From Chloroflexota bacterium (GTDB taxonomy: Bacteria; Chloroflexota; Limnocylindria; Limnocylindrales; CSP1-4), in contig JAGDMV010000039.1 of the NCBI GenBank assembly GCA_017860675.1, forward strand, positions 1-11,984: a stretch of DNA of 11,984 nt. Reading direction: 5' to 3'. Of this stretch, positions 6,596 through 11,984 are shown in pieces (positions within the stretch are counted from its first letter, which is position 1; every line of letters begins with the position of its first letter). The translations under genes and the position numbers were made by a program. Below the pieces are notes generated by a model, which was not told where the DNA came from, searched no databases, and was given only the letters and a program-made list of their open reading frames with translations.

Positions 6596-6601
6596 TACTC
6601 T
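6596..6601 (+). promoter_or_regulatory. Possible -10 element for the AI-2E-family gene (leaderless start)
   Basis: TACTCT (the TANNNT pattern) lies 6 bases before the GTG at 6608, and no SD precedes that GTG. This is the arrangement expected of a leaderless message. The -35 region is weak (TAGCCG at 6572). Confidence 0.35.
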
Positions 6602-6607
6602 GCCGGC

Positions 6608-7765
6608 GTGAGCCTCCCCCTGGCCCAGCCCACGAGACCGACGCTCGGCCGGATCCTGGTCGTCGGGGCCGCCCTGGTGATCGTCGTCGCCGGCCTCCAG
6701 GCCGCGCGGCAGATCATCAACCCCCTCCTCCTCGGGGCGTTCGTCGCCATCCTGGCGACGCCGCTCCAGGATCGCCTCCTGCGCCGGGGCTGGCCGCGGG
6801 TGGCGGCGATGGCCACCACCGTCACCGTCGTCGCCCTGGTCCTGGTCGCCTTCGTCGTGGCCTCGGCCGTGGCCGTGCTCGAGCTGGGGCGCCGCCTTCC
6901 CGCCTACCAGGACGAGTTCCAGGCGCTCATCGGCGAGATCGACGAGCTGCTCGTCTCCCTCGGCGTATCGAGCTCCGTCGCCGAGCTGCTGGCCGGCCTG
7001 GACGTCTCCGCCTTCGTCCAGCAGGCGGTGAGCATGGCCCGCAACGCCCTCAGCATGACGACGATGATCGCGATCGGCGGCCTCGTCGCCGCCTACCTCC
7101 TGCTCGAGGTGGGCCGGGCAGAGCGGCGGGCGCAGGCGGCCTTCGGCGGTCGGCGCGAGGTTGTCGACCGCTTCGAGGGCTTCGCCAGGAGCCTGCGGAC
7201 CTACCTCGTCGTACGGGCCAAGCTCGGCTTGCTGGCGGCAGTCCTCGACGTCATCCTGCTGGTGGTGGTCGGCGTGCCGTTCGCGGTGCTGTGGGGCGTC
7301 CTGTCGTTCGCCACCAGCTTCATCCCGAACGTCGGCTTCATCATCGCTCTCATCCCGCCCGCCCTGATCGCCCTGCTCGAGGGCGGCTGGGTGGAGGCGG
7401 CGATCGTCGTGGCCGGCTACGTGGCCATCAACCTGGCCGTGGACTACGCCGTCCAGCCCCGCTACATGGGCGCCGAGGTCGACCTCAGCCCGCTGGTGGT
7501 CATCCTCTCGCTGCTCGTCTGGACCTTCATCGTCGGCCCGATCGGGGCGATCCTGGCCGTGCCGCTCACCCTGGTCGTGGTGACGATCCTCGAGAGCTTC
7601 GACGAGTCACGCTGGATCGCGGTCCTGGTGCGCGACCGGCTGCCGGCGGAGGGCGGCGGGGGCCAAACGGACCTGCCGCCCGGCGCGCCGGGCGATCCAC
7701 CGTCCGACCCGCCCGCCGACCCCGACGAGACCGATCAGTCGCGGTCGGCCACGTCGCCGGCGTAG
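6608..7765 (+). CDS. AI-2E family transporter (PF01594-type membrane protein)
   Basis: This 385-residue polytopic membrane protein has the family layout. Two N-terminal membrane pairs are at about residues 15-32, 36-52 and 65-92. A soluble loop follows (95-150), then a segment at 152-167. The signature region comes next: RTYLVVRAKLGLLAAVLDVI (197-216), FIPNVGFIIALIPP (238-251), VDYAVQPRYMG (278-288) and LSPLVVILSLLVW to GPIGAILAVPL (293-320). Residues 350-385 form a Pro/Asp/Gly-rich cytoplasmic tail that is probably disordered. Family members include TqsA (autoinducer-2 export) and Na+(Li+)/H+ antiporters, so the name does not prove a role in signalling. The start is GTG, probably leaderless. 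The 3' end overlaps the convergent zinc-ribbon gene by 31 bp. Confidence 0.93.
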   Translation: MSLPLAQPTRPTLGRILVVGAALVIVVAGLQAARQIINPLLLGAFVAILATPLQDRLLRRGWPRVAAMATTVTVVALVLVAFVVASAVAVLELGRRLPAYQDEFQALIGEIDELLVSLGVSSSVAELLAGLDVSAFVQQAVSMARNALSMTTMIAIGGLVAAYLLLEVGRAERRAQAAFGGRREVVDRFEGFARSLRTYLVVRAKLGLLAAVLDVILLVVVGVPFAVLWGVLSFATSFIPNVGFIIALIPPALIALLEGGWVEAAIVVAGYVAINLAVDYAVQPRYMGAEVDLSPLVVILSLLVWTFIVGPIGAILAVPLTLVVVTILESFDESRWIAVLVRDRLPAEGGGGQTDLPPGAPGDPPSDPPADPDETDQSRSATSPA

Positions 7766-8196
7766 GCGTCCAGCGGCGCGACGAGCGAATCCGCCATCAG
7801 GCGCGCCCCGGGGGCGAGCCGGGCCACCAGCCCCGCAACCTCGGCCTCGAGCTCGGCCTCGGTGTAGACGACCGAGTTGCTGACCGTGGCCCGCTCGTGG
7901 ATCGCCGGGGTCGGCCGGCGGCACCAGGGACAGGCGACGGTCCCGACCCGCAGCTCGGGAGGGTCGGCCAGCCACGAGAACGCGGCCCACTTCAGCTGGC
8001 AGATCCGGCAGCGGTAGAGGTGGATGAAGACCCCCTCGCGCCGCTCGATGGGCACTGGATGGCGGGCATCCTCCACCACCTCGACATCGGCGATGCCGGT
8101 CAGCAGCCCGGGATCGTCGGGCGGCGTGCCCGTCGAATGCCGGCGTTCGATCGCGGGGTGCGACGGCGGGTCCCGGGGAGGCTGCGACGAGGCCAT
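7735..8196 (-). CDS. Uncharacterised zinc-ribbon protein
   Basis: I do not recognise a named family. The 153-residue product has a polar, Pro-rich N-terminus (1-35). A central zinc ribbon follows, with CRIC at 63-66 and CPWC at 89-92, separated by 22 residues, which would bind one Zn2+. The C-terminal acidic, Ala/Leu-rich helical stretch (TEAELEAEVAGLVARLAPGARL, positions about 112-133) is probably amphipathic. The knuckles are embedded in strands (VFIHLYRCRIC; LRVGTVACPWC), as in small rubredoxin-like or nucleic-acid-binding ribbons. The reading frame extends further upstream, but ATG 8196 has GGAGGT about 10 bases before it and lies outside the dehydrogenase gene. The competing frame over the same DNA lacks any motif. 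The gene converges on the AI-2E-family gene with a 31-bp overlap. Its function is unknown. Confidence 0.75.
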   Translation of the reverse strand: MASSQPPRDPPSHPAIERRHSTGTPPDDPGLLTGIADVEVVEDARHPVPIERREGVFIHLYRCRICQLKWAAFSWLADPPELRVGTVACPWCRRPTPAIHERATVSNSVVYTEAELEAEVAGLVARLAPGARLMADSLVAPLDAYAGDVADRD

Positions 8197-8249
8197 GGCT
8201 GGATCCACCTCCGAGGTGCGCCACGGGCGTGACCGCTGGCTACATCGTA

Positions 8250-8275
8250 GCGACGCGCCGGGCCTGGCGCGTCGC
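8250..8275 (-). terminator. 10-bp hairpin between dehydrogenase and zinc-ribbon genes
   Basis: GCGACGCGCC (8250-8259), loop GGGCCT, and GGCGCGTCGC (8266-8275) form a perfect stem 31 bases past the dehydrogenase stop. It is a plausible terminator for that gene, though it lacks a T-run. It also directly abuts TACGAT (8249-8244, minus strand), a possible -10 of the zinc-ribbon gene, so it could instead be an operator. Confidence 0.45.
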
Positions 8276-8306
8276 GCCGGGACCGCGCTGGGCAGCCGGC
8301 CAGCGA

Positions 8307-9491
8307 TTACTCCCCGATGGCCTCGACCGTCTCGGTCAGGCTGAAGCCGCGCCGGCGGAGCTCGGCCGCATAGAGCGCCGGCGGGACCGCGACCTCGGCC
8401 GGGTTGGCCCCCCGGGGTGTGACACCCCGGGCGTTCATGATCGTCTTGATCGAGCCGTCCCAGCCGGTGGTGCGCTCCATCGCGGTGAAGCCGGTCGCCT
8501 CGTCGAAGCGGTCGATCAGCTCGACCACGGCGCGGGCCGGCCTGCCGCCCTTCCGGCCCTTGGCCTGGACCCGCACGATCACGAGGTCCGGCTCGCCCGG
8601 CGCGGCCTTGATCCGCGGCTCGATCAGGGCGTGGAAGACATCGCGGGGCACGACCGGCGACCCGCCCACGTCGATCGGCACCGTCTCCCAGAGGCCGGCG
8701 TCCATGTAGGCCTTCCACTGGGCGAAGTGGCCCGGCCAGCGAAGCGTCTTGTTCCACAGCGTCTTGAGCTTGCCCTCGAACGTCCAGGGCATGGTCGACG
8801 TGCCCCCGCCGGCCACGAAGGCCTCCATCCGGCCGATCGGCTCGGGGAAGTCGACCAGCTCGTAGTCCTCCTCGCGGAAGGTCGGGATCTCGACGTGCCG
8901 CCCGTCACGGATGAAGTGGGCGACGCCGTGGTACTCGTTGGTGAGCCCGGCCACGTTGAAGGTGAGGATGTAGTTGAAGGGCGGCTGCGGGTTGAGCGGG
9001 TTGCCGCCATCCCAGAAGGTCACTTCCTCGGTCTCGTCGAGGAGGGACATGGCGTAGGTGGACAGGCAGGTGCCCATGCCCGGGACCTGGCCGCAGTCGG
9101 GCACGACGGCAATGCCGGCCGCCTCCGCCTCGGCCGACAGGGCGAGCTGCCGGCGGACGAGGTCGGTGTTGCCGCCCAGGTCGGTCATCGAGGCGTGGGC
9201 GTCGATCGCCGCCCGGGTGATCTCCGGGTTCAGCCAGTACGGGACTGCCGACAGGAACGAGTCGACCCCGTCCAGGAAAGCCCGGAGCGCGGCGGGGTCG
9301 GCCGCGTCGACCGTGCGCGGCGCGGCGATCGAGCGTCCGACCAGCCCGTTCACCCGCTCGGCGGCACGTCGCGCTGCGCCGGCATCCGCGTCCGCGCACA
9401 GGACCAGGCGCGCGTCGCCAAAGCGAGCCATGTCGTAGGCCGCCGCCGTTCCCTGCCGGCCGGCACCAACCACCGCGTAGGTGAAGCTCAC
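8307..9491 (-). CDS. Saccharopine dehydrogenase family protein, L-lysine 6-dehydrogenase-like
   Basis: This 394-residue NAD(P)-dependent enzyme has an N-terminal Rossmann domain with YAVVGAGRQG (residues 5-14, GxGxxG) and the acidic D34 after beta-2. The conserved SMTDLGGN (101-108) and VVPDCGQVPGMG (129-140) follow. The C-terminal catalytic domain contains GGNPLNPQPPFNYILTFNV, IGRMEAFVAGGGTSTM and KTLRWPGHFAQWK. The order and spacing closely follow Geobacillus-type L-lysine 6-dehydrogenase (EC 1.4.1.18), which turns lysine into allysine plus ammonia. A related opine or amino-acid reductase remains possible. I chose GTG at 9491 because GGAGAGAG precedes it at proper distance and the protein then begins right at the Rossmann strand. 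A GTG 10 codons upstream (9521) is the alternative. The gene is divergent from moeA across 96 bp. Confidence 0.85.
   Translation of the reverse strand: MSFTYAVVGAGRQGTAAAYDMARFGDARLVLCADADAGAARRAAERVNGLVGRSIAAPRTVDAADPAALRAFLDGVDSFLSAVPYWLNPEITRAAIDAHASMTDLGGNTDLVRRQLALSAEAEAAGIAVVPDCGQVPGMGTCLSTYAMSLLDETEEVTFWDGGNPLNPQPPFNYILTFNVAGLTNEYHGVAHFIRDGRHVEIPTFREEDYELVDFPEPIGRMEAFVAGGGTSTMPWTFEGKLKTLWNKTLRWPGHFAQWKAYMDAGLWETVPIDVGGSPVVPRDVFHALIEPRIKAAPGEPDLVIVRVQAKGRKGGRPARAVVELIDRFDEATGFTAMERTTGWDGSIKTIMNARGVTPRGANPAEVAVPPALYAAELRRRGFSLTETVEAIGE
8411..8431. repeat. 21-bp perfect palindrome inside the dehydrogenase gene
   Basis: CCCGGGGTGT (8411-8420), a single central G, and ACACCCCGGG (8422-8431) form a perfect dyad near the 3' end of the dehydrogenase coding region, over codons for RGVTPRG. 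It may be a protein-binding site, an mRNA hairpin, or chance from the coding sequence. Confidence 0.4.
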
Positions 9492-9514
9492 TGTGCTCTC
9501 TCCATCTCCGTCCG

Positions 9515-9543
9515 TCGCCACGACCCGGCCCCCTCGCTATGCT
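9515..9543 (+). promoter_or_regulatory. Possible moeA promoter, overlapping a divergent -10
   Basis: TCGCCA (9515-9520) and TATGCT (9538-9543) are 17 bp apart, each matching four of six consensus bases, about 45 bases before the moeA start. On the other strand TAGCAT (9544-9539) covers the same bases and could be the -10 of the dehydrogenase gene. Confidence 0.35.
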
Positions 9544-9572
9544 ACGACCCCGGTCGGTCCGCCGGGCCGCAC

Positions 9573-9579
9573 GGAGGAG
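9573..9579 (+). promoter_or_regulatory. Shine-Dalgarno site of moeA
   Basis: GGAGGAG ends 8 bases before the ATG at 9588. It fixes the start at MSSAELPALI and rules out the long in-frame extension that runs back through the dehydrogenase gene. Confidence 0.8.
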
Positions 9580-9587
9580 TCGCGTCG

Positions 9588-10868
9588 ATGTCCAGCGCCG
9601 AGCTGCCGGCCCTGATCCCGCTCGCCGAGGCCCAGGCCCGCGTCCTCGAGGTCGCTCACCCGCTGCCCACGGTGACCGTCGACCTGGCGGACGCCGCCGG
9701 GCTGGTGCTGGCCAAGCCCGTCCGCTCGGCACTCACCGTGCCGTCGTGGGACAACAGCGCGATGGACGGCTTTGCCGTTCGCAGCGTCGACGTGGCATCG
9801 GCCGGAACCGAGACCCCGGTCGTGTTGCGAGTGCTCGGCGAGGTGCCCGCCGGCCGTCCACCGGAGCGGGGTGTCGAGGCCGGGACGGCGCTGCGGATCA
9901 TGACCGGGGCGATGCTCCCCCCGGGCGCAGACTCGGTCGTGCCCGTCGAGGACACCGACGCCGAGCCGGGCGAGGCCGCGCTGCCCGGTTCGGTCGCGAT
10001 CCGGCTGGCGGCGCGCCCCGGCGACAACGTGCGCCCGGCCGGGAGCGACGTCACCGAGGGGACGCCGCTGCTCCCGGCGGGAAGGGTCTGCGACGCGGCC
10101 GCGATCGCCCTGTTGGCCGCCACCGGCTGCGCAGCGGGGGCGGCCCATCGCCGGGCGCGGCTGGCGGTGATCTCTACCGGCGACGAGCTCGTTCCGCCCG
10201 GCAGGGCGCTGGGGCCGGCGCAGATCCACGACTCCAACTCGCTCATGCTGGAGGCCCAGGCCGCCGAGGCCGGCGCAGAGGTGCGCCGGCTCGGGATCGC
10301 CCGCGACACCCTGCCGGACCTGCTGGCCCTGGTCCGCGAGGCGATCGACTGGGCGGACGTCGTGGTCCTGAGCGGCGGCGTCTCTGTCGGGGCCCACGAC
10401 CACGTCAAGGCCGCTTTCTCGACGGTCGGCGCTCTGTCTGTCTGGCGGGTGGCGATCAAGCCCGGCCGGCCGTTCGCGTTCGCACGCGCCCGGTCCGGCG
10501 ATCGCGAGGTCGCGCTCTTCGGACTGCCCGGCAACCCGGTGAGCGTCTTCGTCACCTTCGAGCTGTTCGTCCGCCCGTTCGTGCGCCTGCTCGCGGGGCA
10601 TGTCCTGGCGTTCGACCGGCCGCGGCGTCGCGCCCGGCTGGTCGGGCCGGTGCGGGGGACCTCCGGCCGGCTGAGCATCAACCGGGTCGCGCTCGAGCCG
10701 GACCCGGAGCTGCCCGGACAGCTGCTGGCGCGCTCGTCCGGCGGCCAGGACTCGTACATGCTGGCTTCGCTGGCCGCGGCCGACGGCCTGGCCTTCGTGC
10801 CGCCGGACACCTCCCTGGAGGCCGGGGCGGATGTGGAGGTGTGGCAGATCCGGCCCCTCGCCGGCTGA
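9588..10868 (+). CDS. moeA: Molybdopterin molybdenumtransferase MoeA
   Basis: This 426-residue cytoplasmic enzyme inserts molybdate, or tungstate in some lineages, into adenylylated molybdopterin (EC 2.10.1.1), the last step of metal-cofactor synthesis. The full domain order is present. SWDNSAMDGFAV (53-64) is the signature of the N-terminal domain. RIMTGAMLPPGADSVVPVED (103-122) and RPAGSDV (149-155) belong to the beta domains. The MogA-like domain has VISTGDELV (194-202), HDSNSLM (214-220), SGGVSVGAHDHVK (262-274), KPGRPFAFA (291-299) and FGLPGNPVS (311-319). The C-terminal domain IV runs from about 340 on. Length is typical. It lies head-on to the moaD-like and aldehyde ferredoxin oxidoreductase genes, with 48 bp between stops. 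Many lineages have two MoeA copies, possibly one for Mo and one for W; sequence alone does not decide which this is. Confidence 0.96.
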   Translation: MSSAELPALIPLAEAQARVLEVAHPLPTVTVDLADAAGLVLAKPVRSALTVPSWDNSAMDGFAVRSVDVASAGTETPVVLRVLGEVPAGRPPERGVEAGTALRIMTGAMLPPGADSVVPVEDTDAEPGEAALPGSVAIRLAARPGDNVRPAGSDVTEGTPLLPAGRVCDAAAIALLAATGCAAGAAHRRARLAVISTGDELVPPGRALGPAQIHDSNSLMLEAQAAEAGAEVRRLGIARDTLPDLLALVREAIDWADVVVLSGGVSVGAHDHVKAAFSTVGALSVWRVAIKPGRPFAFARARSGDREVALFGLPGNPVSVFVTFELFVRPFVRLLAGHVLAFDRPRRRARLVGPVRGTSGRLSINRVALEPDPELPGQLLARSSGGQDSYMLASLAAADGLAFVPPDTSLEAGADVEVWQIRPLAG

Positions 10869-10916
10869 CGCCTGCAGCCCGACGGAGCCGGGCCACGCCG
10901 GGTCGACAGTCGCGCC

Positions 10917-11153
10917 TCAGCCCCCGGCCGACGGCGGGAAGAGGTCCAGCCGGTCCGCGTCGCTCACCCGCACCGCCGGGTCGCCGAGCCGGACGACCTC
11001 GCCGTTGACGCCCGCGACGGCGACCTCGGCCGGAGGCACTCCGAGGAGCGCGAGGACGTCGACCAGCGGCATCTCCCCGGGCAGCCGCACCTCGAACCGG
11101 TGACGCCGCTCGCGGTCGTAGAAGCCCAGCTCGCCCCAGAGGTGGACCCGCAC
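10917..11153 (-). CDS. MoaD/ThiS-family ubiquitin-like sulfur carrier
   Basis: This small beta-grasp protein (78 residues from GTG 11153) ends in LFPPSAGG. The C-terminal Gly-Gly is the residue pair that is adenylylated and thiocarboxylated to deliver sulfur for the dithiolene of molybdopterin. Other family features are a first strand MRVHLWGELG, FEVRLPG, a helix LVDVLALLGVPPAEV, AVAGVNGEVV, then VSDADRLDLFPP. An ATG start at 11213 would add 20 Arg/Gly-rich residues and overlap the oxidoreductase gene by 31 bp. The GTG at 11153 follows AAGGGA and begins exactly at the first beta strand, so I prefer it. It sits 29 bp downstream of the oxidoreductase gene, probably in one operon. It probably serves the tungsto- or molybdo-pterin cofactor of that enzyme rather than thiamine, but this is inferred from context. 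Confidence 0.85.
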   Translation of the reverse strand: MRVHLWGELGFYDRERRHRFEVRLPGEMPLVDVLALLGVPPAEVAVAGVNGEVVRLGDPAVRVSDADRLDLFPPSAGG

Positions 11154-11182
11154 CAGACCGGTTCCCTTCCGCGTACCCTGCC

Positions 11183-11984
11183 TCAGGCTGCCCCGACCAG
11201 GTCGGCGCTCCATTCGATCCCGAGGAGGCGGAGCCGGTCCCGCGTGGGCAGCCCGGTCGCCGGGTCCCAGCCCTTGAGCCGGTACAGGTCGGTGAGCGCC
11301 CGCTCGAAGGCCTCCTGGTCGATCGCCGTCCCGGCCAGGGGGCCGCTCTCGAGCGGGGTGAAGAGGCGCGGCGGCAGCTGGTCGTCGACCCGCGAGAAGC
11401 CCTCCCGGGCGTTGAACACGCGGGCCAGGTTGGTGGCACGCTCCCCGATCGAGAGCAGCTCATCGACGCCAACGTCCCAGCCGGTCGCCGCCCGGACGGC
11501 CGTCACCACGTCGTCCACCGGGATGAACGAGCGGGGCGAGGGGCCGAAGTAGCAGAAGCCGATCGACTTCTCGCAGCTGGTCCAGGCCTCACCCAGGAAC
11601 CACGCCCGCACCTTGGCGTCGCTGAAGCCCAGCGCGCTGAACGGCTCGGCCACTCCCAGCGGCGTGGACGAACGGAAGCCAAGCGATGCCGCGTCGGCGA
11701 AGATCGGGTCGTGGAAAGCGACCAGGTGGTCGGCCCCCGCCTCGTTGGTCGCGTAGCCCAGGGCGACCCCGGTCTTCCCCCGCGGGTCGTGCATCGGCAG
11801 CTCCTGGCCCTTGACGTGCATGGCCAGGTCGTGGGCCTCGCCGCCGATCACCTCGGCGGCCCGCCGGGACCCCTGTGCGAGCAGATCGCCGAAGCCCTCC
11901 CTGCGGGCGATCATCTCGACCAGCCGCAGCATCGCCTCGGCGTTGCCGAAGCGGAGCTCGATCCCGTCGGTCTCCGCCGGGCCG
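11183..11984 (-). CDS. Aldehyde ferredoxin oxidoreductase, C-terminal part (runs off window)
   Basis: The last 266 residues or so of a tungsten-type aldehyde ferredoxin oxidoreductase are present; the N-terminal two thirds lie beyond the right edge. Such enzymes oxidise aldehydes to acids (or the reverse) with ferredoxin, using a bis-tungstopterin and a [4Fe-4S] cluster. Family marks are LRFGNAEAMLRLVEMIARREG, VKGQELPMHDPRGKTG, LGYATNEAGADH, EKSIGFCYFGP and SIGERATNLARVFNAREGF, then the closing LPPRLF and LYRLKGWD. The cysteine in SIGFCYF corresponds to the last of the four cluster ligands; the other three would lie upstream. The reading frame stays open to the edge, so the Met at 11932 is internal. 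The moaD-like gene follows by 29 bp. Substrate is unknown. Confidence 0.92.
   Translation of the reverse strand, partial: GPAETDGIELRFGNAEAMLRLVEMIARREGFGDLLAQGSRRAAEVIGGEAHDLAMHVKGQELPMHDPRGKTGVALGYATNEAGADHLVAFHDPIFADAASLGFRSSTPLGVAEPFSALGFSDAKVRAWFLGEAWTSCEKSIGFCYFGPSPRSFIPVDDVVTAVRAATGWDVGVDELLSIGERATNLARVFNAREGFSRVDDQLPPRLFTPLESGPLAGTAIDQEAFERALTDLYRLKGWDPATGLPTRDRLRLLGIEWSADLVGAA

Noticed and set aside
6608..7765. AI-2E family membership as evidence for quorum sensing
   Set aside because: No luxS or signalling gene is seen, and family members have other functions such as cation/proton antiport.
8229..9587. Plus-strand extension upstream of MoeA
   Set aside because: It lies antisense to the dehydrogenase; MoeA has a strong SD at 9573-9579 and normal length from 9588.

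Overview
The window is a very GC-rich, gene-dense bacterial chromosome segment with short gaps and frequent GTG starts. Some genes have Shine-Dalgarno (SD) sites and others may be leaderless. That style and the gene mix fit an uncultivated Chloroflexota or an actinobacterium-like lineage. There is no rRNA or other marker gene, so this placement is inference. I see no tRNA, rRNA, CRISPR array, insertion sequence, integrase or phage gene. No gene-free stretch exceeds 300 bases; the longest is 218 bp (6029-6246).

Left block (14-4462, all on the minus strand). In transcription order: a VIT1/CCC1-type Fe/Mn transporter, a winged-helix class I methyltransferase, a GNAT acetyltransferase, and a DrrA-type ABC ATPase with its ABC-2 permease. 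Gaps inside the last four genes are 39, 47 and 7 bp, so methyltransferase, acetyltransferase and exporter may be co-transcribed.

Middle block (4616-8196). A plus-strand beta-eliminating lyase keeps every residue I could place for tyrosine phenol-lyase, including the Thr and Arg that distinguish it from tryptophanase. It runs toward a 63-residue excisionase/BldC-like DNA-binding protein on the minus strand, and a perfect 12-bp hairpin lies between them. A decayed-looking stretch resembling the ribosomal L7/L12 C-terminal domain sits just after the lyase. Divergent from the DNA-binding gene is an AI-2E-family membrane protein. Its 3' end overlaps by 31 bp the 3' end of a convergent gene for an undescribed zinc-ribbon protein.

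Right block (8307-11984). This holds an L-lysine 6-dehydrogenase-like enzyme (minus), a divergent MoeA (plus), and then, convergent to MoeA, a MoaD/ThiS-type sulfur carrier and the C-terminal part of an aldehyde ferredoxin oxidoreductase that runs off the right edge. MoeA, MoaD and the oxidoreductase form a clear tungsto/molybdopterin group. The dehydrogenase beside them makes an aldehyde (allysine), so the region may couple amino-acid breakdown to aldehyde oxidation. The lyase (tyrosine to phenol, pyruvate and ammonia) would fit a wider amino-acid catabolism theme, but that link is inference.
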